DNA of 64,000 nucleotides. Source: a virus. The position numbers were made by a program, and so were the translations under genes. The notes beneath the pieces were generated by a model. It was given only the letters and a program-made list of their open reading frames with translations. It was not told where the DNA came from and did no database searches. The DNA lies in IMG/VR virus record IMGVR_UViG_3300027888_000004, positions 1 through 64,000 of that record, one strand, 5' to 3'. Below are positions 53,337 to 61,230 of the stretch, one piece after another (positions within the stretch are counted from its first letter, which is position 1; every line of letters begins with the position of its first letter).

Positions 53337-53600
53337 ATGATTCAAGCAGTGATGGATAAAGTGGTAGTTGAAGTTCTAAAAGAAGAACCAAAAACTGAAG
53401 CTGGAATAATTGTTCCTGATACAGCCACTAAAAATCCACAAATTAATGGAAAAGTAATGTCTGTTGGAGAAACAATTGAGACGATTAAACCCAATGATAT
53501 TATTATGTGCCATAGGGCCGGAGGGCAAGATATTCTTTATAAAGGAAAACTTTATAAAGTATTAGCATATGGTGAAATCTATGGAGTTGTAAGAGAGTAA
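53337..53600 (+). CDS. GroES-like co-chaperonin
   Basis: 87 residues. Domain order fits GroES: start MIQAVMDKVVVEVLKEEP, mobile-loop position TEAGIIVPDTA, NGKVMSVGE strand, NDIIMCHRAGGQDILYKGK roof and a final LAYGEIYGVV. As in T4 gp31, it may replace host GroES to fold the capsid protein. No phage GroEL is seen in the window. Confidence 0.85.
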   Translation: MIQAVMDKVVVEVLKEEPKTEAGIIVPDTATKNPQINGKVMSVGETIETIKPNDIIMCHRAGGQDILYKGKLYKVLAYGEIYGVVRE

Positions 53601-54148
53601 TGCTTAAGAAAGTAAAAGAGAAGATTAGAAAAGCAAAAGAGGCCCTTAATGGAGGACCAGTAAATTCCCAAGTGGTTTCTCATAACCATAGTATGGGTCA
53701 TGGTCATTCCTATACTGGAGTTACGCAAGGTCATACTCATGCGGTACCGGGGCATAGTCATAGCCATAGTTTTAGTACAGCATGGCCTTATGATCCTTCT
53801 ACTGGACCTCTAGCAGAAACCCTTGAATGGTTTCACAAAGTTTTTTGTCCTTGTGGCAGTATTGAATGGATAGAAGTTGTGCGTAAATGGTCATGGAGTC
53901 ATATAAAGGGTGATAATGTAAATAAAAAATTGGTTATTTGTAAGGAGTGTGAAAAGGTTACAATAGTTGATGATGACGAGATTGTTGAGCAAAGAGACCC
54001 AATTGATATAGATGATAAGTTTGAATTCTTTGAAAAAATACAGGAATTAAGAATAGATTTTGAGAAAAATCAGTTTCCCAGAACAACTACCACATGGCCT
54101 GCTACTTCAACAACGAGTACAACTCCACCGCCTAGGAGCTGGCGATGA
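53600..54148 (+). CDS. His-rich protein with Thr/Pro tail
   Basis: 182 residues. HNHSMGHGHSYTGVTQGHTH plus AVPGHSHSHSF recalls the HxH metal-binding shaft motifs of tail-fibre and collar proteins. The middle has CPCG and CKEC (zinc). The tail is TTTTWPATSTTSTTPPP. Could be a virion part or a metal-binding protein. Overlaps both neighbours. Confidence 0.5.
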   Translation: MLKKVKEKIRKAKEALNGGPVNSQVVSHNHSMGHGHSYTGVTQGHTHAVPGHSHSHSFSTAWPYDPSTGPLAETLEWFHKVFCPCGSIEWIEVVRKWSWSHIKGDNVNKKLVICKECEKVTIVDDDEIVEQRDPIDIDDKFEFFEKIQELRIDFEKNQFPRTTTTWPATSTTSTTPPPRSWR

Positions 54149-55008
54149 ATATAGTGAAAATAGAAGCAACAACACTCGAAGATGCATGGTTTAGAACATT
54201 ATTTGAAATGATTGAAAATGGGCGAGTTTTCAAGATTGACCAAGGCTCATATGCTGGTCAGAAGCGACTTGAATTTGATTATGTTGTAGTTGGAATAAAA
54301 GATCCAGGAAATAAAGAACATATGTATTTACCCGATAGTAGTAGATTACTCCCTAGGATACCAGAGCAATATGGGATACCTAATCCTGTTGCTGATGATT
54401 ATTTAGATGACTACTTACCATATTTAATGACTGATTTAGTTTCTGAGAAAGAATCATATACTTACGGACAGAGAATAAATAAAGTCTCTATGCCTCTTGA
54501 TTACTACTATAGAAGAAAAGAGTTTTTAGACGGTCATAAAACAGATGAAGAGTGTTTAGTCTATACTGATGCTTGTTGGGATAATCGAGAGGTTGTTCCT
54601 TTAGAATTTGATTCTCGAGGAAATGAGATGTGGTTTTTGAGTCAAGTTAATTGGGTAATATGGACTTATAAAAATAAAGGTCATAGAAATAATCAGATGG
54701 TTTTACAGGTTGCTAGTCCAAGTGATATTGTTTTAAAAGATCCACCGTGTTTAAGACATATTGATACAAGAGTTCAAGACAATAAGTTACATTTTTTCCC
54801 TTATTTTAGATCGTGGGATTTATGGAATGGTTTCCCTGCAAACTTAGCAGCGATCCAATTATTGAAAGAATATATGGCAGCAGAAATTGGAGTTGACGAT
54901 GGAGAAATAGTTTGTGCATCTAAAGGTCTCCATATTTATGATTATGCTTTTGATCTGGCCAAATGCGTCAGAATGAAAGAAGAGGGTTTTATGTTTAAGG
55001 GGGAATAA
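54145..55008 (+). CDS. Thymidylate synthase (ThyA-type)
   Basis: 287 residues. Catalytic Cys C202 in DPPCLRH; FRSWD (221-225) matches the RSxD phosphate site; GFPANLAA keeps Asn (N233), the position that in dCMP hydroxymethylases is Asp, so dUMP is the expected substrate. LHIYDY closes the site. The N-terminal half is divergent from cellular ThyA. Works with dCMP deaminase to make dTMP. Confidence 0.78.
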   Translation: MNIVKIEATTLEDAWFRTLFEMIENGRVFKIDQGSYAGQKRLEFDYVVVGIKDPGNKEHMYLPDSSRLLPRIPEQYGIPNPVADDYLDDYLPYLMTDLVSEKESYTYGQRINKVSMPLDYYYRRKEFLDGHKTDEECLVYTDACWDNREVVPLEFDSRGNEMWFLSQVNWVIWTYKNKGHRNNQMVLQVASPSDIVLKDPPCLRHIDTRVQDNKLHFFPYFRSWDLWNGFPANLAAIQLLKEYMAAEIGVDDGEIVCASKGLHIYDYAFDLAKCVRMKEEGFMFKGE

Positions 55009-55010
55009 TT

Positions 55011-55175
55011 ATGATTAAAGGCACAATGTTACAAAGATTAATTGCACCACATTTAAGCGGCCCTCCTTATTTGCTTAAAGAGATTGAAGAGAATATTCAA
55101 AAGTACAACGAAAGGAAAAAGAATGAACGAAATAGTGGCAGACATGTTCAGCGAAAAGGTGGTCAAACTCGCTGA
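55011..55175 (+). CDS. Possible small basic protein (54 aa)
   Basis: ATG 55011 is seven bases after GGGGG and the frame runs MIKGTMLQRLIAPHL to GGQTR. It overlaps the macro-domain gene by 53 bp, which weakens the case; the first 37 codons fill a real gap. Confidence 0.4.
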   Translation: MIKGTMLQRLIAPHLSGPPYLLKEIEENIQKYNERKKNERNSGRHVQRKGGQTR

Positions 55176-55584
55176 TGCAATATGTCTTACCACAAATGGA
55201 TTTGTAAAAAAGAATGGTTGTTGTGTAATGGGAGCTGGAAACGCTAAACAAGCAAGAGATAAATTTGATGGTATTGATAAATCCTTGGGAGGTTTAATTA
55301 AAGAGAAAGGAAATATAGTTCAGATTATTTGGAAATTAGAGAATACATTCATTTTATCTTTTCCAGTTAAACATAATTGGTGGGAGAAAGCAGATATAAA
55401 TCTGCTTGAATCTTCAGCAAAACAACTTGTAAAATTGACCGATGAAATGGGTTGGCAAAAAGTGATCCTACCAAGACCTGGTTGTCACAATGGAAAACTT
55501 AAGTGGCTTTCCGAAGTGAAACCGATCCTTAGGAAATATCTCGACAATAGGTTCTATATTATAAATCTTCCTGGTAAGTACTAA
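55123..55584 (+). CDS. Macro-domain (ADP-ribose-binding) protein
   Basis: 153 residues from ATG 55123 (AAAGGA upstream). DAICLTTNGFVKKNGCCVMG is the adenine/ribose loop start and ILPRPGCHNGKLKW the phosphate loop region of viral and phage macro domains. May hydrolyse ADP-ribose-1''-phosphate, strip ADP-ribose from proteins or DNA, or sequester a defence signal. Confidence 0.7.
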   Translation: MNEIVADMFSEKVVKLADAICLTTNGFVKKNGCCVMGAGNAKQARDKFDGIDKSLGGLIKEKGNIVQIIWKLENTFILSFPVKHNWWEKADINLLESSAKQLVKLTDEMGWQKVILPRPGCHNGKLKWLSEVKPILRKYLDNRFYIINLPGKY

Positions 55585-55610
55585 CCCGTTAAACCTATTC
55601 CATTTTATGC

Positions 55611-55657
55611 TTGACTTACCAAGAATATTTTTTTATAATATGGAACAAATAAAAAAA
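55611..55657 (+). promoter_or_regulatory. Sigma-70-like promoter with GGAACAAATAAA start
   Basis: TTGACT (55611-55616), 17-bp spacer, TATAAT (55634-55639): near-perfect consensus. ATATGGAACAAATAAAAAAA (55638-55657) overlaps the expected start site near 55646. Drives the DpdA-like gene. Confidence 0.8.
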
Positions 55658-55675
55658 TCGAGATAGGAGTGTAAT

Positions 55676-57082
55676 ATGCGGTCAGATTATATTTGTGCGG
55701 GTGTCCAAACTCTAAATAATATATTAGAGAATTTCTATAGGGACCCTGAGAGAGGTTTTGATAATCATTTCACTCGTGATACTTTATCCGATTTCTTTGA
55801 TAAAACCTGCAATACATTTCTGCATTCTTTTGGTCAAAACCTTCGAAAAAGAAAGAATATGAAGGGATATGCTGATAATGAAGCAGAAATGTTAAGAGGT
55901 ATGAAACAGGGTACAATATTTGGCCACTCTGAATTAGTTGTAGACTCTGGTGGATTTCAGGTTAGTGTGGGAGATTTGGATTTAGAGCAAACGAAAGGAC
56001 TTTTTGAGATATATCATGACTTCTTAGAAAGACATCAAGATGTCTATGATCGAGCATTTGTATTAGACCTACCTCCTGGTCAAGGGGGTCATCCAAAATT
56101 CTTTGAGACGTTTGATGATATCTATAAGTGGAATTATATGTCTTATACTAAGGCCGCCAGTTTTCCAAAGGCTATAAGAAATAAGTTAATTTATATTCAC
56201 CATTTTAGAACTCCTGCTCTTTGGGATATATTTATGAAAATTATGCGGGATGATAATTTATTTGTTGAATTTGAGCACCATGGAACTGGAGGTATGGTTG
56301 CAAACCTTTCATCTGATTCTGTCACTCCATGTATCACTTATATTATTCCTTTAATTCCTCTACTAAACGAAGCAAAAAGAAATAAAAGGAATTATTTACA
56401 TTTTCATGTTCTTGGAATTGGAAATCCTAGAGATATATTTTTCTATGAGTTCTTCAAAACTCATGTTAAGAAGGTTCATAATATAGATCTAACTATATCA
56501 TACGATTCAGCTGGAGCGGCCTTTAAACAGTTGAATAGAGCAAGGTATATATTAGTTTATGATAGGGTTAATGATATGGTTGTAAAGATGTATATAAAAA
56601 CATCCTATCTCAATAGAAGATTCGGTAGGAATAACAGACGAGTAATTGATGCTTATAGTACAGAATTAAATAATATGGCCAATAGATATGGTTTCAAACA
56701 ATTATCTCTAAATGAAGCCTCAGATATTTATCAAAAAGATGGAGAGGGAACTTTTCACGACGTTGTAAAAATCTACTCTATGTTGTACTCCTTAGAATCA
56801 ATGAGACAAATACAAGAAGTTTCAAAACAACGCACAGATGAATTATATCCACTATATGAGGCCAGACAGTTGGAAGAGTTTAATAGGGGTGTAGAATTAG
56901 TAACGAGAAAGTTTAATCATGAAAGAATAACAAGAAAGCAGAAAGCAAAGACAAACAGTTTAATAAGGTCTCTAGATATGCTAACAACTCTTGATGAAGA
57001 ATATTGTGAATACGTAGTCAAAAGATTTCTAGCAAAAGATGAATTTATTCACCTAGATTCATCTTGTCCATTGAGGTTCTAA
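55676..57082 (+). CDS. DpdA-like tRNA-guanine transglycosylase family protein
   Basis: 468 residues. VVDSGGFQVSVGDLDL (about 88-103) is the TGT-family active-site motif, and the barrel continues with FVLDLPPGQGG, YIHHFR and LHFHVLGIGNP. In phages and DNA-modification islands this family (DpdA) swaps guanine in DNA for a 7-deazaguanine base. With QueC and QueE in the window this points to preQ0-type DNA modification against host nucleases. Not a cellular Tgt by overall sequence. Confidence 0.75.
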   Translation: MRSDYICAGVQTLNNILENFYRDPERGFDNHFTRDTLSDFFDKTCNTFLHSFGQNLRKRKNMKGYADNEAEMLRGMKQGTIFGHSELVVDSGGFQVSVGDLDLEQTKGLFEIYHDFLERHQDVYDRAFVLDLPPGQGGHPKFFETFDDIYKWNYMSYTKAASFPKAIRNKLIYIHHFRTPALWDIFMKIMRDDNLFVEFEHHGTGGMVANLSSDSVTPCITYIIPLIPLLNEAKRNKRNYLHFHVLGIGNPRDIFFYEFFKTHVKKVHNIDLTISYDSAGAAFKQLNRARYILVYDRVNDMVVKMYIKTSYLNRRFGRNNRRVIDAYSTELNNMANRYGFKQLSLNEASDIYQKDGEGTFHDVVKIYSMLYSLESMRQIQEVSKQRTDELYPLYEARQLEEFNRGVELVTRKFNHERITRKQKAKTNSLIRSLDMLTTLDEEYCEYVVKRFLAKDEFIHLDSSCPLRF

Positions 57083-57465
57083 TGAGACCTTTTGTAGATA
57101 AAGTAAACCCAAATATAAATCTCCAAAAGGGTGAATATTTGTGTAAACCATGTAATGGTTGGGGGCGTATTCTAAATGAGGATGAATTGCTTCGTACTCC
57201 TTTCCTTAAATGTCCAGTGTGTCTTGGACACGGGAAACTCGATTGGATTGAAAATATAGTTGGAAAAAGAGAAGAGAATAGAAGTGATGATTGTGATTGG
57301 AGACCAAGAGCAGTAACCGGTATCATAGCTGGAGATCCCCCACCAAAACTAGAGGAGGGGACAGCATTCTATGATAAGGATAAGGACGTTCTTAAAATCT
57401 ATAATGGAAAAACTTGGTTTACGCTCGCAAACCCAAAAGAAGGAGCAAAAAATGGCAGATTTTGA
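57082..57465 (+). CDS. CxxCxGxG...LDWIENIVGK zinc protein, paralogue 1
   Basis: 127 residues from ATG 57082 (TAATG overlap, GAGG upstream). KGEYLCKPCNGWG and CPVCLGHGKLDWIENIVGK form a DnaJ-like single zinc site. A C-terminal extension (TAFYDKDKDVLKIYNGKTW) resembles short phage strand motifs. One of five related genes up to 59616. Confidence 0.65.
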   Translation: MRPFVDKVNPNINLQKGEYLCKPCNGWGRILNEDELLRTPFLKCPVCLGHGKLDWIENIVGKREENRSDDCDWRPRAVTGIIAGDPPPKLEEGTAFYDKDKDVLKIYNGKTWFTLANPKEGAKNGRF

Positions 57466-58039
57466 CAAGGCATTTGAAGTGACAATGGGTCACGAAGGCG
57501 GATATGTGCATGATCCAGATGATCCAGGTGGAGAGACTTATAAAGGTGTTGCAAGAGATCGTCATCCAACTTGGAGAGGTTGGGCAGTAATTGACAAGAA
57601 GAAAAATGAACCCAACTTCCCAAAGAATCTAGATGGTGATGAAGATTTACAAGAATGCATCAAAGAATTTTATAAGATAACTTTCTGGGATCATCTTTGT
57701 GGAGATTTGATTCCAGATGATGATATTGCAATTGAGATGTTTGATACTGGGGTGAATATGGGAGTTTATTGGGCATCAATGTTTCTACAACAGACTCTTA
57801 ACCTTCTAAATAGAGAAGGTCATCTTTATGCAGATATTTCTGAAGATGGAGATGTTGGCAAGAATACAATTAAGGCTCTTAAAACTCTTTTAAGTTATGA
57901 TCCGCCTGAATTAGTTCTTCTGTGGTTGAATGTATTTCAGGGAGCTAGATACGCAAGCATATCCAAGAATAATCCAAAGTTGGAAAAATATATGAGAGGA
58001 TGGTCTAAGCGCCTTAAAGTAGCGAAACAATATGGTTAA
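57452..58039 (+). CDS. GH108 endolysin (N-acetylmuramidase)
   Basis: 195 residues from ATG 57452 (AAGGAG upstream). HEGGYVHDPDDPGGETYKGV holds the catalytic Glu (E15) of glycoside hydrolase 108; ITFWDHLCGDLI and MFDTGVNMGVYWASMFLQQ follow, then a PG_binding_3-like region. Cuts peptidoglycan for lysis, or may act as a virion muramidase. No signal peptide; a holin is not identified. Confidence 0.88.
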   Translation: MADFDKAFEVTMGHEGGYVHDPDDPGGETYKGVARDRHPTWRGWAVIDKKKNEPNFPKNLDGDEDLQECIKEFYKITFWDHLCGDLIPDDDIAIEMFDTGVNMGVYWASMFLQQTLNLLNREGHLYADISEDGDVGKNTIKALKTLLSYDPPELVLLWLNVFQGARYASISKNNPKLEKYMRGWSKRLKVAKQYG

Positions 58040-58325
58040 AGTAAAAAAGTATCGAGTAAAAAGGATAAGACCTCGCCTAGAAATAGGCGAGGTTTTTTGT
58101 GATCATTGTGATGGTAGTGGTTTGGTAAAGGAGAAGCAATTCCGTTCTCCTCTTACAGATGGTCTATGTAAATTTATTGAGGAAGATTGCTATATAGTTG
58201 ATAAACAATGCCCTACTTGTAAGGGGGAGGGTAAATTAGATTGGGTTGAGAATGTTGTGGGGAAACATGATAGTGACAAACCAAGAAGAGTCAAAAAACG
58301 ATTTAAGATTATCTCAGAATCATAA
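58032..58325 (+). CDS. CxxCxGxG...LDWVENVVGK zinc protein, paralogue 2
   Basis: 97 residues. IGEVFCDHCDGSG and CPTCKGEGKLDWVENVVGK. Its codons 14-23 are a perfect terminator hairpin plus T-run. The encoded RPRLEIGEVFC aligns with LEEGELIC of paralogue 3, so the terminator lies inside a real coding region. Confidence 0.6.
   Translation: MVKVKKYRVKRIRPRLEIGEVFCDHCDGSGLVKEKQFRSPLTDGLCKFIEEDCYIVDKQCPTCKGEGKLDWVENVVGKHDSDKPRRVKKRFKIISES
58071..58098 (+). terminator. Intrinsic terminator inside a coding region
   Basis: Stem CCTCGCCTA/TAGGCGAGG, GAAA tetraloop, then six T's: a canonical rightward terminator 32 bp after the endolysin stop. Confidence 0.9.
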
Positions 58326-58335
58326 AGAAAATAAG

Positions 58336-58617
58336 ATGGAGTCAGTTTGCTCACTTAAAGCAACTGGACTTGATTTAGAAGAAGGTGAATTAATATGTGA
58401 TACTTGTAATGGTTGGGGAGTTATCCAAAAAAGGAAAGGTGAATGGCCGTATACTCAACCATATGTTAGAAGTTACTGGGTCAAGGATTGTGAGAAATGT
58501 AATGGAGCAGGAAAACTAGATTGGGTCGAGAATGCTGTAGGTAAGAGGCAAAGACCCAAATATGGGAGTGTTTTTAAATATGACAGAGAAACAGGAAAAG
58601 TCAAAAGAGTCGATTAA
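58336..58617 (+). CDS. CxxCxGxG...LDWVENAVGK zinc protein, paralogue 3
   Basis: 93 residues. LDLEEGELICDTCNGWG and CEKCNGAGKLDWVENAVGK. Start at ATG 58336, 10 bp after the previous stop; the ribosome site is weak. Its end overlaps the next gene. Confidence 0.6.
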   Translation: MESVCSLKATGLDLEEGELICDTCNGWGVIQKRKGEWPYTQPYVRSYWVKDCEKCNGAGKLDWVENAVGKRQRPKYGSVFKYDRETGKVKRVD

Positions 58618-59038
58618 GGACGATGCCGCTAGATATTTTGCAGAAAAGATAGCCGGGTCAAAAAATTATGATAATCCCTTCTACTATTTATGGTCAGAAT
58701 TCCTTGGAGGTCTTGCTTTAGTATCTTTCAAATTCTGGATTATGTACTTGACAAATGAAGAAGGGTTTAGAGAAGGTCTTGAAGATAGTCCAAAAGCTAT
58801 TATAGATGCAGTATTGCAAATGTGGAGGGTAAGAGTTATAAGTGAAATTGATAAAGAGATGGAAAAGCATGAAGAAATGATGAAAACTCCATACGCAAAA
58901 ATATTTGGAAATTTAATGACTCCTCCTGATGAAGCACGAAAAGAGATATATAAAACCATAGAAGAAGTAGAGGCGAAAGCGAGGCAGGCTCTTTATGATG
59001 GTATCGTTGTGGCGGTGGATAAAGTTAAAACTGAATGA
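58580..59038 (+). CDS. Hypothetical protein between zinc paralogues
   Basis: 152 residues from ATG 58580 (GGGAG about ten bases upstream; ATG 58562 is an alternative). Possible membrane or buried helix (LGGLALVSFKFWIMYL), then charged helices. No family recognised. Confidence 0.55.
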   Translation: MTEKQEKSKESIKDDAARYFAEKIAGSKNYDNPFYYLWSEFLGGLALVSFKFWIMYLTNEEGFREGLEDSPKAIIDAVLQMWRVRVISEIDKEMEKHEEMMKTPYAKIFGNLMTPPDEARKEIYKTIEEVEAKARQALYDGIVVAVDKVKTE

Positions 59039-59270
59039 GGGCGAACTTATCTGCCCGTATTGCAAAGGTTCCGGTTATATATATCGAAAACCCAAATGGG
59101 GAGTTAAGGAAACACTTTCTTGTCCCCTTTGTGGTACTGCTGGAAAGGTTGACTGGATTAGAAATATAGTTGGACCTGATCCTAGAATGCCTCAGCAATA
59201 TTGGCGAGACAAATCATACGCAAGAAAGATCTTCGACTGGTTACATAGGATGATATATGAACGAGTATGA
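58998..59270 (+). CDS. CxxCxGxG...VDWIRNIVG zinc protein, paralogue 4
   Basis: About 90 residues (tandem ATGs at 58995/58998). LNEGELICPYCKGSG and CPLCGTAGKVDWIRNIVG; the second knuckle deviates from CxGxG. Overlaps neighbours on both sides. Confidence 0.55.
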   Translation: MVSLWRWIKLKLNEGELICPYCKGSGYIYRKPKWGVKETLSCPLCGTAGKVDWIRNIVGPDPRMPQQYWRDKSYARKIFDWLHRMIYERV

Positions 59271-59616
59271 GAGATATAAGTGTGATAAATGTGATGGTAC
59301 AGGAATGTACTACCGCTGTAATAAGAATAATCAAGCTTTTCTATCTATGTGTCCAAAGTGCGACGGAGATGGACATCTGGATTGGGTCGAGAATATTGTT
59401 GGAAAGAGAAGAAAGGTAAATATAGATACTTCCGGAGTCATTGATATAAAGACAAAAGGAGTTGCTATTAATTATCCAAGGATGCACGGAAAAACAACGT
59501 TTCTAAAAGCACAAGTAGATATTGAAAAAGAAATTATTCAAGCAATGAGTAACAAAATTGCAATGGAGATTGATGAAATGATAATTTCAGAATTGCTTGG
59601 GAAGGAGAAAGGATGA
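59257..59616 (+). CDS. CxxCxGxG...LDWVENIVGK zinc protein, paralogue 5
   Basis: 119 residues. CDKCDGTG and CPKCDGDGHLDWVENIVGK, then an added C-terminal helical region (NKIAMEIDEMIISELLGK) absent from the others. Overlaps the helicase start by 4 bp. Confidence 0.65.
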   Translation: MNEYERYKCDKCDGTGMYYRCNKNNQAFLSMCPKCDGDGHLDWVENIVGKRRKVNIDTSGVIDIKTKGVAINYPRMHGKTTFLKAQVDIEKEIIQAMSNKIAMEIDEMIISELLGKEKG

Positions 59617-61124
59617 TAACAGAGGCATTTCTTAATGTTTGCTTCTCAGTATTATTTTGCAAATCTCCCGAAGGAACAAAAGTTAGAAGAGATAATACAA
59701 TATCTCGAGACATTTTAGAGATTCTCGATTTCTTCGAAGGGAAAGATAATACGGGTATCCCAGTTACCTCAAGAAATAAATGGGATTGTCTTAAGAGAGT
59801 TTGCTCACTTAGACTTGAAGGAAGGAGTAATGATGCAATAATCTCTAGCCTGACTGGTATGGGTAAGAAATATTCAGGTTTAAAAGATTTTCTCGAAGCA
59901 AAGTCTAGTGAAGAACTGGTTAGTCAAGAGATTGCAAGAAATATAGATCATATAAGAATACATAGAAAAGCAGCCTCAATGTTTTCAAATTATAATGAAC
60001 TAGTTAGATTAGTTGAGTTAATTAAAGATGGTTCTTTCGAAGCAATTGATGATTTAGTAACGAATTATGAGGGTGAGATAAAAAGATTATATGTAAATGT
60101 AATGGAACACAGTCGAAGTTCAGATATTGAAGCATCTGCTTCTCTAGATTTTATTAAAGATGATCATACTCCTATCTTAGAAGAGATAGTTGATAAATAT
60201 ACAAGTAAGAATAAAGTTTCAACTGGTTTTAGAGTTTTTGATGCTGATGTTATGAATGGAGGTTTTGAGACAGAAAGATTATATATTTTTGGTGGGGGGA
60301 CCAGTGCAGGGAAATCAACTTTAATAAATAACATGATAATTAATTCTGCAACCATATTTGATCCCGTATTAGATGGATGTTATCAAGGAGATGAGATCGA
60401 AAGGGTTTATATTTATATCACTCTTGAGAATTCTTTGAGTGATGCATATTTAAGAACATATCAACCATTATATGATAGAACAACTGCGCAAGCAGTTGAT
60501 GATGTGAAGAAGGGGATGGATATAAGGAAAGCAATAATTGAAAAACTCAAGCAAAAAGGCAGTACAATAATTATGAAATTCTTTCCTGCATATTCAATTA
60601 CCCCTAATGATCTCATGCCTATTGTGAATGATGCAATTTCTGAATATGGTCAGGAATCTATTAAAGGTTTATATGTTGATTATCTTGATTTGCTCAGACC
60701 AGATCGTAGACATGAATATTATAGGATAGAGTTAGGTCACATTGCTCTATCTCTTAAAGGTATCTCAAGTTATTATAAAATTCCAGTAATTACAGCTAGT
60801 CAATTGGGTCGTCAAGTTTATGATGGAATAAACAATGCAAGAGAGCTTCATCTTGGTATGATATCTGAGTCAATCAAGAAAGTCGAGCATGCTGATTTTG
60901 TGGCATTACTTGCTAGAAATGTTACAGAGGAAAGCAAAGTTCATGTATTTGTTGGAAAAAACAGAAGTGGAAAATCAAATGTAGCTATAGACTTTCATGC
61001 TAATTTTGATAAATATAAATTTGTAAATGGAAACGTTGTTGCTGTATCAAAGGAAGAAAGAGCAGAATCTCGTATTGGTACAACTCCTATGGATGACATT
61101 GCTTTCCAGGGTATGACAATATGA
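59613..61124 (+). CDS. DnaB-type replicative helicase
   Basis: 503 residues. Helical N-terminal domain, then a RecA-like core: Walker A FGGGTSAGKST (about 226-236), Walker B GLYVDYLDLLRP (about 350), and ITASQLGRQVYD (sensor). Hexameric 5'-3' helicase unwinding the fork with the primase at 6229-7227. GGAG before ATG. Confidence 0.85.
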   Translation: MITEAFLNVCFSVLFCKSPEGTKVRRDNTISRDILEILDFFEGKDNTGIPVTSRNKWDCLKRVCSLRLEGRSNDAIISSLTGMGKKYSGLKDFLEAKSSEELVSQEIARNIDHIRIHRKAASMFSNYNELVRLVELIKDGSFEAIDDLVTNYEGEIKRLYVNVMEHSRSSDIEASASLDFIKDDHTPILEEIVDKYTSKNKVSTGFRVFDADVMNGGFETERLYIFGGGTSAGKSTLINNMIINSATIFDPVLDGCYQGDEIERVYIYITLENSLSDAYLRTYQPLYDRTTAQAVDDVKKGMDIRKAIIEKLKQKGSTIIMKFFPAYSITPNDLMPIVNDAISEYGQESIKGLYVDYLDLLRPDRRHEYYRIELGHIALSLKGISSYYKIPVITASQLGRQVYDGINNARELHLGMISESIKKVEHADFVALLARNVTEESKVHVFVGKNRSGKSNVAIDFHANFDKYKFVNGNVVAVSKEERAESRIGTTPMDDIAFQGMTI

Positions 61125-61151
61125 GATTATATCTTACTGCAAATACCAACC

Positions 61152-61173
61152 AAATAAAGAACAAAAAATAAAC
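61152..61173 (+). promoter_or_regulatory. AAAGAACAAAAAATAAAC leader element
   Basis: Same class as the junction elements, about 60 bp upstream of the acidic-protein gene, in the only sizeable gap of the region. Confidence 0.45.
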
Positions 61174-61230
61174 AATTTGAGAAGATAATAAAACCTTTGA
61201 GGAGGAAAAAAAGATTAGGGAGGAATTATT

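Noticed and set aside
54145-55008. dCMP hydroxymethylase (T4 gp42-like)
   Set aside because: The discriminating residue in GFPAN is Asn, as in thymidylate synthases that use dUMP, rather than Asp.
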